Shown: positions 35,319 to 44,873, counted from the first letter of the stretch. The stretch: 64,000 nucleotides of DNA from Microbacterium sp. 1S1 (GCF_008271365.1 NZ_CP043430.1:1612001-1676000), one strand, 5' to 3'. The notes: generated by a model not told the origin, from the sequence alone. Made by a program: numbers and translations.

Positions 35319-36911
35319 ATGATCCGCACGGTGTCGATCTGGCGCTGGCAACTGGTGTTCACCGCGAGCATCGTCGCCATCGTGGTGATGGTCGCGGGCT
35401 TCAAGCCGCAGACGCTCACGATTCCGCTGTTCGTGGGGGGAATCGGGCTCATCGTCGTCACGACCCTCGTGGCGCTCATGGTGCCGTGGCACCGTCTCCC
35501 GCGCGCGGCGGTGACCGTCGTGCCGCTGCTCGACGTGTTGGGTGTCGGACTCACGACGAACGTCCCGGATCTCCGGCTCGGCTTCCTCTGGGTGTTCCCC
35601 GTCGTGTGGCTGGCCACCTACTTCTCGATGCCGTGGGTCTTCGCGGGAATCGTGCTCAGTGGCGGTTGCCTGGTGTTCTTCGCCGACCGCTCCGGCGATC
35701 CGGCTGACGTCCTGCTGCGGGTCCTCACGGTGGTCATCACGCTGAGCTTCCTCGGCGTGACCGTTCGCATCGGGGCACAGCGCTCGGGGGCGGCGAGACG
35801 GCTGCTGCAGCGACGCTCCGAGCAGGTGAACAGGGCGGCGGAGCGCGCGGAGACGAATCAACAGCGCGTCACGCAGATCATCGACGCGCTGGGTATCGCA
35901 CTGGTCGTGGTCACGGCGGAGGGGCGCATCCTGCAGATGAACGATGCCTACCGCGCGCTCTACGGACGAGACCGCTTCGGGACGGCGCTGCCGTCCGCCT
36001 CGGTCGAGTACGACGCGCGGCGCGGCGCAGCGCTCGTCCCTGAGCGGACGACGCTGTCGCGGGCGGCCGCGGGGGAGCAGATGCGGGAGGAGCGCGTGTG
36101 GCTGTACGACGGCGCGGGGCAGTGGCACGCGCTCGCGGTGACCACGCAACCCATCGCCGGTGCCAGGGAGGGGGAGCGGATCACCCTCGTCGTCATCGAC
36201 GACGTCACCGCCCTCCTGGAGGCGGCGGAGGAGCGCCGCGCCCTCACCGCCGTCATCTCCCACGAACTGCGCAACCCGCTCACCGCGATCATCGGCCACG
36301 TCGAGCTCCTGCGGGAGCGCGACGACCTCCCCGGTCGGGTGCCGGCGCAGATCGAGGTCATCGCCAACGCCGGCGAGCGGATGCAGGACCTCGTGACGAG
36401 CATGCAGGCCCAGACCGGGCGGTCGTCCCACGACCCGTTCGAGCCGGTCGATCTGCGGGTCGTGGTGGAGGAGTCCGCCGCCTCGTTCGCACCGTTGATG
36501 GGAGCGGCCCGCCAGGAGCTGGTGCTCGACGGCGCGGACCGCATGGTGATCACGGGGGACGCCTTCCGATTGCGCCAGGTCCTGGACAACCTCCTGGGCA
36601 ACGCCGTCAAGTACACAGCGGCGGGCGGACAGATCACGGTGCGGCTGGCGCAGTCGGACGAGCACGCGGAGATCACCGTGGTCGACACGGGCATCGGCAT
36701 CGCCGAGGACGACCTCCCGCGGCTGTTCGAGCCGTACTTCCGCGCCGACGGGGCGGTGCGCGGCGGGATCGCCGGCACCGGGCTCGGCATGGGCATCGCC
36801 CGCGACATCATCGTCGCGCACGACGGCGACATCCGCGTGGCGAGCGAGGTGGGCGTCGGCACGACCGTCACCGTCCGTTTCCCGCGGCGAAGGAAAGAGG
36901 TCCCCGCATGA
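35319..36911 (+). CDS. Membrane sensor histidine kinase
   Basis: This 530-residue kinase has about five N-terminal membrane helices (18-150), a coiled linker, a PAS-like domain (about 185-300), a HisKA dimerisation helix with His315 in ISHELRNPLTAI and an ATP-binding domain (NLLGNAVKYT, DTGIGIAEDDLPRLF, GTGLGMGI). It has no large outer sensor domain, so it may sense the membrane state or a cytoplasmic signal. ATG 35319 has GGGAGG 9 bases upstream; TTG 35316 is one codon earlier. TAATCT at 35275-35280 could be its -10 box. Confidence 0.92.
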   Translation: MIRTVSIWRWQLVFTASIVAIVVMVAGFKPQTLTIPLFVGGIGLIVVTTLVALMVPWHRLPRAAVTVVPLLDVLGVGLTTNVPDLRLGFLWVFPVVWLATYFSMPWVFAGIVLSGGCLVFFADRSGDPADVLLRVLTVVITLSFLGVTVRIGAQRSGAARRLLQRRSEQVNRAAERAETNQQRVTQIIDALGIALVVVTAEGRILQMNDAYRALYGRDRFGTALPSASVEYDARRGAALVPERTTLSRAAAGEQMREERVWLYDGAGQWHALAVTTQPIAGAREGERITLVVIDDVTALLEAAEERRALTAVISHELRNPLTAIIGHVELLRERDDLPGRVPAQIEVIANAGERMQDLVTSMQAQTGRSSHDPFEPVDLRVVVEESAASFAPLMGAARQELVLDGADRMVITGDAFRLRQVLDNLLGNAVKYTAAGGQITVRLAQSDEHAEITVVDTGIGIAEDDLPRLFEPYFRADGAVRGGIAGTGLGMGIARDIIVAHDGDIRVASEVGVGTTVTVRFPRRRKEVPA

Positions 36912-38044
36912 CTCCGCTGGTCCCCGTGAGCGTCGACGTCACCACGAGCATGGTCGTGGTCGTGACCGTGCTCACCGCGGTCGTTGTCGGCCTCGCGACC
37001 CTCGCCAGGCCGAGCAGGGCGACCATCGTCTGGGGTGTCGCCTTCGGTATCGGGATGCTGGGCGCCTACCTGTGGGCCGCGGGCCATTACACCGGCAGCC
37101 CCGTCCTCAGGGCCGCCGCCTCGGCGATCGTCGTGTCCTTCGTGCCGCTCGTGTGGATCGGCGTTCGGCTGCACTTCCGGCGCACGGCCCCCTGGCTCCC
37201 CGTGATCCTCGCCCTCGTCGGCGTGCCGACGGCTCTGATCCTGACGGCGGGTACGCGCTGGTACCTGCCGGTCTTCCACGTCGTCTTCCTGGCGATGGCG
37301 GTCTTCGCCGGGCTCCTGGCCTGGGAACTGCTGCGGGGGCAGCCCGCGGCGAAGGACGTCGTGATGCCGCTCGCGCTCGCCGCCTGCGGCTTCGTCGTGG
37401 TCGCCGTGGTGAGCGCGGCGTCGGCGCTCGTGTCCGGCGCCGTGAGCACCGAGGCGCAGCTCAGCGTACTGCGGGGGATGAATGCGGTGGGGACGATCGT
37501 GGTGAGCACGTGCGCGGCGTTCACCCTCGTGCTCCTCGTGCGCGTGGAGGACGCGGCCCCCGGAACCGACGGAGCCGGGGACCGGGCGAGGGACCGGCTT
37601 CGCAAGGCCGCAGCGCAGAAGGACACCGCGTGGTCGGTGCTCGACATCCGGCTGGACGATCCGATCGATCTGCGGGAGGCGTCGAGCAGCGCCGGCTTCC
37701 GGCGCATCGCGGACCGGTTCCACGCGGACATCTGCGAGGCACTGCCGGCGACAGCCGACGCGGAGCGGGTCGCCGACGACCGGGCGATCGTGCTCATCCA
37801 CGGCAGCGACGAGGCGGTGCGCCACCACCTGCGGGCGATCCTGGCCTCCGTGTCGATCATCGATCTGGAGTCGCCCGCGACCGGGATCCGCTCCTCCGCC
37901 AGCATCGGCTGGGCGACGGCATCCGTCGCGGGGTACGACTACGACACGCTCGTCGCGGCGGCGGCATCCGCGGCGGAACGGGCACGCGACGCCGGCGGGG
38001 ATCAGTGGAAGCGGGCGCAGGAGTCGGATCTGACCGCCGTCTGA
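36908..38044 (+). CDS. Membrane protein with degenerate GGDEF domain
   Basis: This 378-residue protein has seven or so N-terminal membrane helices (to about 212) and a soluble domain at 240-370. That domain aligns by eye with GGDEF diguanylate cyclases: VLDIRLDDPIDL for the early metal-binding strand, RVADDRAIVLI at the GGDEF position (ADDRA at 289-293) and SASIGWA followed by AERARDAGGDQW at the end. The catalytic GGDEF signature is lost, so cyclase activity is unlikely. It could bind a nucleotide or act as a partner. ATG 36908 overlaps the kinase stop, which ties it to the two-component system. Confidence 0.75.
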   Translation: MTPLVPVSVDVTTSMVVVVTVLTAVVVGLATLARPSRATIVWGVAFGIGMLGAYLWAAGHYTGSPVLRAAASAIVVSFVPLVWIGVRLHFRRTAPWLPVILALVGVPTALILTAGTRWYLPVFHVVFLAMAVFAGLLAWELLRGQPAAKDVVMPLALAACGFVVVAVVSAASALVSGAVSTEAQLSVLRGMNAVGTIVVSTCAAFTLVLLVRVEDAAPGTDGAGDRARDRLRKAAAQKDTAWSVLDIRLDDPIDLREASSSAGFRRIADRFHADICEALPATADAERVADDRAIVLIHGSDEAVRHHLRAILASVSIIDLESPATGIRSSASIGWATASVAGYDYDTLVAAAASAAERARDAGGDQWKRAQESDLTAV

Positions 38045-38059
38045 GCTCGCGTTCCGGCG

Positions 38060-38728
38060 TCAGGCGAACAGCCTCTTCACCGTATCGAGGTGCTCGCGGG
38101 AAAGGGCGCCGGCTGTCCGGGGGTCGCGCGCGGCGATCGCATCGCCGATACGCGCGTGCGCGTCCTGGTCGGCGGCGTCGCCGTGACGGCCGCGGATGCG
38201 CAGCATGTCGATCATGGCCTGCAGCGAGCGCGGGGCGAAACCGTCGAACAGCTCTCGCAGCACGGGATTGCCGGAGGCGACGACGACGGCCCGGTGGAAG
38301 GCCATGTCCGCCTCGACGTGCGCGCGGATGTCCGTGCGTCGACGGTCGCGTTCGGCGAGCGTGCGCCTCAGCTCGTCCAGGTCGGCCGGGGTCCGGCGCT
38401 CCGCAGCGAGCACCGCGGCCTCGACTTCGATCGCGGTGCGGGCCTCGAGGACCGCGATGATGTCGGCGCGGTCGAGGACGGCATCCCAGGTCGGAAGGGG
38501 CTCGACGGCCGTGACGAAGACGCCCGCGCCCTGGCGGGTGGCGAGCACACCGCGCCCGGCCAGGATGCGGATCGCCTCGCGGGCCGTCGAGCGACCCACG
38601 CCGAGCTGCGGAGCGAGTGTGGTCTCGCCGGGCAGCTTCCCGCCGATCGTCCATTCACCGGCTCCGATCCGTGCCAGGAGCAGCTCGGCGGCCTGTTCGG
38701 CGAGGGATTCGCGGCGCACGGTCGTCAT
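38060..38728 (-). CDS. GntR-family (FadR/FCD) transcriptional regulator
   Basis: This 222-residue protein has an N-terminal winged helix-turn-helix (LPGETTLAPQLGVGRSTAREA, with the recognition helix at GVGRSTARE) and a C-terminal all-helical FCD ligand domain with metal-type His residues (DMAFHRAVV and AREHL-like SREHL). The usual ligands are carboxylic acids. It is divergent from leuA, with the leader peptide between them, so it might act on leuA, on itself, or on genes elsewhere. It converges with the degenerate-GGDEF gene. Confidence 0.9.
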   Translation of the reverse strand: MTTVRRESLAEQAAELLLARIGAGEWTIGGKLPGETTLAPQLGVGRSTAREAIRILAGRGVLATRQGAGVFVTAVEPLPTWDAVLDRADIIAVLEARTAIEVEAAVLAAERRTPADLDELRRTLAERDRRRTDIRAHVEADMAFHRAVVVASGNPVLRELFDGFAPRSLQAMIDMLRIRGRHGDAADQDAHARIGDAIAARDPRTAGALSREHLDTVKRLFA

Positions 38729-38780
38729 GGATCCATTCTCGCAGGTGACTCGACTGCTCTGCTTGTCTGAGGAGTTGTGC

Positions 38781-38786
38781 TACATT
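38781..38786 (+). promoter_or_regulatory. -10 box of the leuA leader transcript
   Basis: TACATT, preceded by TGC (extended -10 type), lies exactly 6 bases before ATG 38793. Transcription would begin at the A of that ATG. No convincing -35 box is visible. Confidence 0.5.
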
Positions 38787-38792
38787 TCCCCT

Positions 38793-38840
38793 ATGCGCAC
38801 ACTCGGGTTCCTCGTCCTTCGTCGCCACGACGGGGTCTAG
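38793..38840 (+). CDS. Leader peptide of leuA
   Basis: A 15-codon frame reads [15 protein letters not shown] and stops at TAG. Three of its first nine residues are Leu (codons at 38802, 38811 and 38817), and Val also occurs. There is no Shine-Dalgarno sequence; a -10 box 6 bases upstream implies a leaderless start. Leader peptides rich in the end product's amino acid are the sensing part of attenuation at branched-chain operons and are known before leuA in actinobacteria. This one lies 73 bases before leuA. Confidence 0.75.
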   Translation: MRTLGFLVLRRHDGV

Positions 38841-38908
38841 TCAGACCGGCTCCCCGTCGTGGGGCGCAGGACGCGCCGGTCGCCTTCCTCGCGATCCGAA
38901 CAGGAACC
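38806..38908 (+). promoter_or_regulatory. Leader RNA controlling leuA translation
   Basis: Two structures are visible. A perfect 11-base-pair hairpin (38825-38835 with 38852-38862) covers the end of the leader peptide frame and its stop. GGTTCCT (38806-38812), inside the leader frame at its Leu codons, is exactly complementary to AGGAACC (38902-38908), the leuA ribosome-binding site. A ribosome stalled on Leu codons would cover GGTTCCT and leave the site free; a released one would let it be masked. The mechanism is inference. Confidence 0.6.
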
Positions 38909-38913
38909 AGATC

Positions 38914-40701
38914 ATGACCCTTTCCCGCGCCTTCCCGACCCTCGCCACCCCGTCCGGTGCCCTCCCCGTCGATGCTCCGCACTGGAACAGGCAGCGGCCC
39001 TCGCAGATGCCCTCGCACCGCTATCGAGACGTGTACTCCCGCGTCGCCGTGCCGCTGCAGACGCGGACCTGGCCGAGCGCGCGACTGACCCAGGCCCCCC
39101 TCTGGGTCCCCGTGGATCTCCGTGACGGGAACCAGGCGCTGGCCGAGCCGATGGACCCCGCCCGCAAGCGGCGCTTCTTCGAGCTCATGGTCGCGATGGG
39201 CTACAAGGAGATCGAGGTCGGGTACCCCTCGGCCTCCCAGACGGACTACGACTTCGTCCGGCTCCTCGCCGAGACCGACCTCGCTCCTGCCGACGTGACG
39301 ATCGTGGTGTTCACGCCCGCGCGGCGCGACCTGATCGAGCGCACCGTGGAGTCCGTGCGAGGCATCCGGAACCCCGTCGTCATCCACATGTACACCGCCA
39401 CGGCGCCGACGTGGCGCGACGTCGTCCTCGGCCAGGACAGGGAGGGGCTGAGGGCGCTGATCCTCGCCGGCGGGCAGGACGTGCTCCGATCCGCGGGAGA
39501 CCTCGACAACGTCCGCTTCGAGTTCTCTCCCGAGGTGTTCACCCTCACCGAGCCGGACTTCGTCCTCGACGTGTGCGACGCGATGACGACCCTGTGGGAC
39601 GCGACCCCCGAGCGTCCCGTGATCCTGAATCTACCGGCGACCGTCGAGGTCGCGACCCCGAACGTCTACGCGGACCAGATCGAGTACATGCACCGCAACC
39701 TCGGCCGTCGCGACGGGGTCATCCTCTCCGTGCATCCGCACAACGACCGCGGCACCGGTATCGCCTGCGCGGAACTCGCCGTCCTCGCCGGCGCGCAGCG
39801 GGTCGAGGGGTGCCTCTTCGGCAACGGGGAGCGCACCGGCAACGTCGACCTCGTGACCCTCGCCCTCAACCTCCACGCGCAGGGCGTCGATCCAATGATC
39901 GACTTCTCCGACATCGACGAGATCCGCCGGACCGTCGCGCACTGCAACGGCATCGACATCCATGCGCGGCACCCGTATGCCGGCGACCTCGTGCACACCG
40001 CCTTCTCGGGCACCCATCAGGACGCCATCCGGAAAGGGTTCGCGGAGCATCGCGCCCGTGCCGCGGAGGAAGGCCACGCCGAGGGCGACATCGAATGGCG
40101 CGTGCCGTATCTGCCCATCGACCCGGCGGACATCGGCCGCAGCTACGACGCCGTGATCCGCGTCAACTCGCAGTCCGGGAAGGGCGGCATCGCGTATCTG
40201 CTGGAAGACGCCTATGGGATCGAGCTGCCGCGGCGCCTGCAGATCGACCTCGCCCGTCTCGTCCAGCGGCGCACCGAGCAGACGGGACGCGAGGTCACGG
40301 CCGCGGAGGTGTGGGACATCTTCGACGCCGCCTACCTCGCGAGCGCGGACACGGGACCGCTGAGGCTGCGGGCGGATGCCGACGTCGCGGGAGGGTGCAC
40401 GACGATCACGCTCCATGCCGACGGCGTCGAGACGCGGACCCGCCACGACGGCGTCGGCCCGGTGGAGGCGCTGGGCACGGCGCTCGCGGCAATCGGTCTG
40501 CCCGTCGAGGTCCTGAGTCTGCACCAGACGAGCGTCGGAACGGGCACGGAGAGCGACGCGCTCACCCTGATCGAGTACCGCGACGGCGCACGCTCGGAAT
40601 GGGCGGCCGGCCGCGACCGCTCCGTGCTGACGGCGACCCTGCACGCCGTGCGGAACGCGGCGGAGCGCCGCGCCGCGACGACGCCGGCCCGCGGGGCCTA
40701 G
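38914..40701 (+). CDS. leuA: 2-isopropylmalate synthase
   Basis: LeuA condenses acetyl-CoA and 2-ketoisovalerate, the committed step of leucine synthesis. The 595-residue protein is the long actinobacterial form. The TIM barrel begins [13 protein letters not shown], has the metal-binding [10 protein letters not shown] and [12 protein letters not shown], and is followed by the C-terminal leucine-binding regulatory domain. AGGAAC lies 6 bases before the ATG. Control probably works both by feedback and through the leader upstream. Its stop overlaps the csrA stop tail-to-tail by 2 bases. Confidence 0.97.
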   Translation: MTLSRAFPTLATPSGALPVDAPHWNRQRPSQMPSHRYRDVYSRVAVPLQTRTWPSARLTQAPLWVPVDLRDGNQALAEPMDPARKRRFFELMVAMGYKEIEVGYPSASQTDYDFVRLLAETDLAPADVTIVVFTPARRDLIERTVESVRGIRNPVVIHMYTATAPTWRDVVLGQDREGLRALILAGGQDVLRSAGDLDNVRFEFSPEVFTLTEPDFVLDVCDAMTTLWDATPERPVILNLPATVEVATPNVYADQIEYMHRNLGRRDGVILSVHPHNDRGTGIACAELAVLAGAQRVEGCLFGNGERTGNVDLVTLALNLHAQGVDPMIDFSDIDEIRRTVAHCNGIDIHARHPYAGDLVHTAFSGTHQDAIRKGFAEHRARAAEEGHAEGDIEWRVPYLPIDPADIGRSYDAVIRVNSQSGKGGIAYLLEDAYGIELPRRLQIDLARLVQRRTEQTGREVTAAEVWDIFDAAYLASADTGPLRLRADADVAGGCTTITLHADGVETRTRHDGVGPVEALGTALAAIGLPVEVLSLHQTSVGTGTESDALTLIEYRDGARSEWAAGRDRSVLTATLHAVRNAAERRAATTPARGA

Positions 40702-40949
40702 GGGGTCTGCTTCTCGCGCCCTCGCGCGAGGGCCGCGGTGATGGCGTCCGCGGCACCGGCGTCGGAGTCGGCGGCGGCGGAGACGTTCTCGGCGACGACG
40801 GCCTCGATGATCTCGGTGCGCTGGATGCGCGTCTCCCGCGGGGCCTTCACGCCGATGCGGACGCTGTCACCCTTGATGTCGAGCAGCGTGACCTCGATCT
40901 CGCCGTCGATGCGCACGCTCTCACCGATCCGCCTCGTCAACACCAGCAT
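40698..40949 (-). CDS. csrA: Carbon storage regulator CsrA
   Basis: This 83-residue RNA-binding dimer subunit starts [20 protein letters not shown] with the RNA-contacting Leu4/Arg6, and Arg44-type residues appear in [12 protein letters not shown]. CsrA blocks or stabilises mRNAs at GGA sites in hairpin loops. The acidic/Ala tail (50-83) is longer than in most CsrA proteins. It is the last gene of the fliM-flhA operon, 4 bases after flhA. Likely targets are the fliC, flgB and flbD leaders in this window, which show GGA-loop hairpins. No FliW antagonist is visible here. Confidence 0.95.
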   Translation of the reverse strand: MLVLTRRIGESVRIDGEIEVTLLDIKGDSVRIGVKAPRETRIQRTEIIEAVVAENVSAAADSDAGAADAITAALARGREKQTP

Positions 40950-40953
40950 TCGT

Positions 40954-43023
40954 TCAGCCTACTGGTGCGGCGGGCGCGGCTCCGAGCGACGCGGTCGAGG
41001 AGTCGCGGACCACCCCGATCGTCTCGATCGTGAGGGGCGCGGCGGTCGCCTCGCTGTAGGAGAGGACGGGGAGGCCGTCGGTCTGGGCCGAGACGAGCCG
41101 CCGTACGGCCGGACGCAGGGAGGGGGCGCACACGAGCACCGGTTCGCCGCCATCCGGCTGCGCGGCGACGGCCTGCTTCACGGACGCGATCACCGCTTCC
41201 AGCCGGGGCGGATCGAAGACGATCTGTGACCCCTCGTCGCCGGGTCGGAGGCTCTCCAGCATCGCCTGCTCGAGCAGCGGGGCGATCATGACGACGCGGA
41301 GCGTTCCGTTCTCGGCGAAGCGGGCGGCGATGGCCGGGCCCAGAGACGCGCGGGCCGCCTCGATCAGGCCCTCCGGTTCGGTCGAGGTCTTGGCCCGCAG
41401 CGCGAGGGCCTCGTAGATGCGGCTGAGGTCGTTGATCGGCACCCGCTCCGCGAGCAGCCCCTGCAGCACCCGCTGGATCTCCGCGAGCGACAGCAGCGCG
41501 GGGGTCAGCTCCTCGACGGCCGCGGGGGAGACCTGCTTGAGGGCGTCGGTGAGCTGGCGGACGTCCTCCCGGCTGAGGAGGCGCGCGGCGTGGGTCTGGA
41601 TCACGCTCGACAGGTGCGTGATGATGACGCTCGCCCTGTCGATCACGGTGGCTCCGGCGAACTCCGCGCTGTGGCGCATCTCCATCGGGATCCACTTGCC
41701 CTCGAGGCCGAACACCGGGTCCAGCGCGGCGGTCCCCGGCAGGCTGTCGAGTCCCTGGCCGAGCGCGAGCACGGACCCGACCGGAGCGGTGCCCCGCCCC
41801 GTCTCGACGCCGGCGATCCGGATCACGTAGGTGGCCTGCGGGAGCTCGATGCTGTCCCTCGTCCGCACGGGAGGGGTCACGAGGCCGAGGTCGAGCGCGA
41901 TCCGGCGTCGCAGCGCCTTCACCCGGGCGAGCAGGTCGTCCGGGCCGCCCGTCACGAGGTCGACGATATCGGGGGCAAGGAGGATCTCCAGCGGGTGCAC
42001 CCGCATCCGCTCGATGAGCTCTTCCGGCTGATCGACCGGGGCCGGGGCGGGAGTGTGTGCCGCCTCCGCCGCCTCCCGCTTGCGCGTCGCCGTGATGCGC
42101 TGCGCGATGAGGAGCAGCAGCGCGCCGATCGCGACGAACGGGAGCATCGGCATGTGCGGGATGAGCGACATGACGATGGCGGCGCAGCCGGCGATGATGA
42201 GGGCGTTGCGCGACTGCCCGAGCTGTGCGGAGGCGGCCGTGCCCATCTCGGCCTCCGCCGTCGAACGGGTCACGATCATGCCGGTCGAGACCGCCATCAG
42301 CAGGGCGGGGATCTGGGTGACGAGGCCGTCGCCGATCGTGAGGAGGCTGTACGTGCTGACCGCCTGGTCGATCGACATGCCGTGCTGGACGAGGCCGATC
42401 GCGATGCCGCCGACGAGGTTGATGATGATGATGACGAGGCCGGCGATCGCGTCGCCCTTCACGAACTTCGAGGCGCCGTCCATCGCACCGTAGAAGTCGG
42501 ACTCCGCCGCGACCTCCGCCCGCCGCTCGCGGGCCTCGGTGTCGCTGATGAGGCCGGCATTGAGGTCGGCGTCGATCGCCATCTGCTTGCCCGGCATGGC
42601 GTCGAGCGTGAACCGGGCGCCGACCTCGGCCACGCGCTCAGCCCCCTTGGTGACCACGACGAACTGGATGACGACGAGGATGAGGAACACGACCGCGCCG
42701 ATGATGAGCGAGCCGCCGACCGCGATCGCGCCGAACGCCTCGATGACCTGACCCGCGTACGCCTCTCCGAGGACGAGACGGGTGGAGGCGACGTTCAGTC
42801 CCAGCCGGAACAGCGTCGCGACGAGCAGCAGCGAGGGGAACACCGAGAAGTCGAGCGGCTTCTTCACGAACATCGACGTGAGGAGGATGACCAGCGCGAA
42901 CATGATGTTGAGGATGATCAGCACGTCGAGCAGGAACGGCGGCACCGGGACGACGAGCAGCATGATGATGCCGACGACGCCGATCGGCACCATGAGCGTG
43001 GTGAGCAGCTTCTTCGCGTTCAT
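40954..43023 (-). CDS. flhA: Flagellar type III export protein FlhA
   Basis: This 689-residue protein has eight N-terminal membrane helices with the conserved FRLGLNVASTR segment and the FHIPEP-like loop (SDFYGAMDGASKFVKGDA), then a linker and the cytoplasmic four-subdomain C-terminus that forms the nonameric docking ring. The ATG 43023 start overlaps the flhB stop. It is the largest export-gate component and docks chaperone-substrate complexes. Confidence 0.97.
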   Translation of the reverse strand: MNAKKLLTTLMVPIGVVGIIMLLVVPVPPFLLDVLIILNIMFALVILLTSMFVKKPLDFSVFPSLLLVATLFRLGLNVASTRLVLGEAYAGQVIEAFGAIAVGGSLIIGAVVFLILVVIQFVVVTKGAERVAEVGARFTLDAMPGKQMAIDADLNAGLISDTEARERRAEVAAESDFYGAMDGASKFVKGDAIAGLVIIIINLVGGIAIGLVQHGMSIDQAVSTYSLLTIGDGLVTQIPALLMAVSTGMIVTRSTAEAEMGTAASAQLGQSRNALIIAGCAAIVMSLIPHMPMLPFVAIGALLLLIAQRITATRKREAAEAAHTPAPAPVDQPEELIERMRVHPLEILLAPDIVDLVTGGPDDLLARVKALRRRIALDLGLVTPPVRTRDSIELPQATYVIRIAGVETGRGTAPVGSVLALGQGLDSLPGTAALDPVFGLEGKWIPMEMRHSAEFAGATVIDRASVIITHLSSVIQTHAARLLSREDVRQLTDALKQVSPAAVEELTPALLSLAEIQRVLQGLLAERVPINDLSRIYEALALRAKTSTEPEGLIEAARASLGPAIAARFAENGTLRVVMIAPLLEQAMLESLRPGDEGSQIVFDPPRLEAVIASVKQAVAAQPDGGEPVLVCAPSLRPAVRRLVSAQTDGLPVLSYSEATAAPLTIETIGVVRDSSTASLGAAPAAPVG

Positions 43024-44111
43024 ACGGTCCTCCGGTACGGGAGCGAGTGGATGCCGCGGGCGGCGCCGCGACGCCGCAGGGCGTCGACGAACACGAGCAC
43101 GCGCGCCACGGCGTTGTAGAGGTCTTCGGGGATCTCCTGGCCCAGGTCGCACGCGGCGTGCAGCGCCCGGGCGAGGGTGATGTCGCGGACGAGCGGGACC
43201 CCGGACTCCAGGGCCTTCTCACGGATGCGCTCGGCGACGACGCCGCTGCCCTTCGCCACGACCCGGGGAGCCGACGTGCCGGCGTCGTACTCGAGGGCGA
43301 TCGCGATGTGCGTCGGGTTCACCACCACGACATCCGAACCGGCGACCGCGGCGATCATGCGGTTCCGGCTCACGGCGAGCTGACGCGAGCGACGCTGCTG
43401 ACGGATGAGGGGATCGCCCTCGGAGTTCTTGTTCTCGTCGCGCACCTCGCGCTTGGTCATGCGCGTGTGCTTGCGGTTGCGACGCATGACGACGAACAGG
43501 TCGATGGCCGCGAGCACCAGACCCACCGCGATCGCCGTCTGCAGCAGGGCGGCGGTCCCCGCCGTGGCTGTGCCGAGCAACCGGGAGATCGAGTGAGCGC
43601 CACTGGCGGTGAGCACGGGCATGAGCCCCGCGATGACGATCCACAGCGCGATGCCGATGGCGGCGGTCTTCAGCAGCGCCTTGGCGCCCTCCCAGAGCGC
43701 CTGCAGACCGAACACCCGTCGGACGCCCGACACGAGGTTGAACTGCTCGTAGCGCCCCGACAGCTTCCGCAGATGCACGCCGCCCTGCACCACCGCGCCG
43801 AACAGTGTCACGATCGCGACGGCGGCCAGCAGCGCGCCCAGGGTGGGCAGTACCGAGGCGAGGCCCCGTCCCAGGGCCCCCAGGGCGGCCTCAGGCGAGG
43901 GCGCCTGCATGAGCCCGGCGAGGGTGACGAGCTGCTCGGTCCCCGCGGCGGTCCCCGCGGCGATCGCGGCGGGCATCATCACGGCGGCCGCGCCGATGCC
44001 GAGCCACGCGGTGAGGTCCTGGCTCCGGGCGAGGCGCCCCTTCTGCCGCGCCTCGCGCAGGTGCTTGTCGGTGGCCTTCTCGCTGCGCTCGCCGCTGTCC
44101 GACCCGCTCAT
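43020..44111 (-). CDS. flhB: Flagellar export switch protein FlhB
   Basis: This 363-residue protein has a cytoplasmic start (SGERSEKATDKHLREARQKG), four membrane helices and the C-terminal domain with the autocleavage motif NPTH in VVVVNPTHIAIALEY. Cleavage between Asn and Pro switches export from rod-hook to filament proteins. ATG 44111 overlaps the fliR stop by 4 bases. Confidence 0.97.
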   Translation of the reverse strand: MSGSDSGERSEKATDKHLREARQKGRLARSQDLTAWLGIGAAAVMMPAAIAAGTAAGTEQLVTLAGLMQAPSPEAALGALGRGLASVLPTLGALLAAVAIVTLFGAVVQGGVHLRKLSGRYEQFNLVSGVRRVFGLQALWEGAKALLKTAAIGIALWIVIAGLMPVLTASGAHSISRLLGTATAGTAALLQTAIAVGLVLAAIDLFVVMRRNRKHTRMTKREVRDENKNSEGDPLIRQQRRSRQLAVSRNRMIAAVAGSDVVVVNPTHIAIALEYDAGTSAPRVVAKGSGVVAERIREKALESGVPLVRDITLARALHAACDLGQEIPEDLYNAVARVLVFVDALRRRGAARGIHSLPYRRTV

Positions 44112-44869
44112 CGTGTCACCCCCTGCATCAGCCGGAAGGCCTCTGTGGCGAGGGCGTCGACGATGCCGGGGAAGGCGACGTACACGGCGCCGGCCAGCAA
44201 CAGGGTGAGCAGGATCTTCACCGGGAAGCCCATCGCGAAGGCGTTGAGCGCCGGCGCCACGCGCGTGATGAGTCCCAGCCCGACGTCCGCGAGGAACAGG
44301 ACGAGGACCAGCGGCCCGGCGATCTGCACGGCCGCGAGCACCATCTGGGAGACCCCGTCGACGAGCAGCTCGGCCGGGCCGGACACGCGGAAGACGCCGT
44401 CCACCGGCACGGCGTCGAAGCTGCGCGCGAGCCCGGCGAGGATGAGCTGGTAACCGCCGGAGGCGAAGAGCAGCGTGAGGGCGGTGAGATGGAAGAGGCG
44501 GGTGAACTGTGCCCCGTTCACCATGGCCGCGGGGTCGAAGGCCTGGGCGAGCTGGAAGCCGCCGAAGACGTCGATCAGGCTGCCCGCCGCCTGCACGGCC
44601 GAGAAGCACAGCAGCACGAGGAACCCCAGCAGCGCGCCGGTGAGCAGTTGGATCACGAGCGCGCCGAGGAACGGGCCGGTGGCGAGGCTCTCGTACCCGG
44701 GCGCCACCGCCCCGCCCACCGCGAGCGACAGTCCGATCGAGAGCATGGCCTTCACGCGCACCGGGATCGCGCCGTACGAGAACGGCGGGGCGATCATGAT
44801 GAACGCCGTGATGCGCACGGCGGCGAGCAGGGTGGCCTCCAGCCACGCGAAGTCGATCGGGATGAACAT
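44108..44869 (-). CDS. fliR: Flagellar export protein FliR
   Basis: This 253-residue membrane protein has six or so helices. Family segments include AFIMIAPPFSYGAIPVRVKAM near the start and GFPVKILLTL near the end. It is the single-copy subunit that assembles with FliP5 and FliQ4 into the export gate. It lies 4 bases after fliQ and overlaps flhB. Confidence 0.96.
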   Translation of the reverse strand: MFIPIDFAWLEATLLAAVRITAFIMIAPPFSYGAIPVRVKAMLSIGLSLAVGGAVAPGYESLATGPFLGALVIQLLTGALLGFLVLLCFSAVQAAGSLIDVFGGFQLAQAFDPAAMVNGAQFTRLFHLTALTLLFASGGYQLILAGLARSFDAVPVDGVFRVSGPAELLVDGVSQMVLAAVQIAGPLVLVLFLADVGLGLITRVAPALNAFAMGFPVKILLTLLLAGAVYVAFPGIVDALATEAFRLMQGVTR

Positions 44870-44873
44870 CGGC

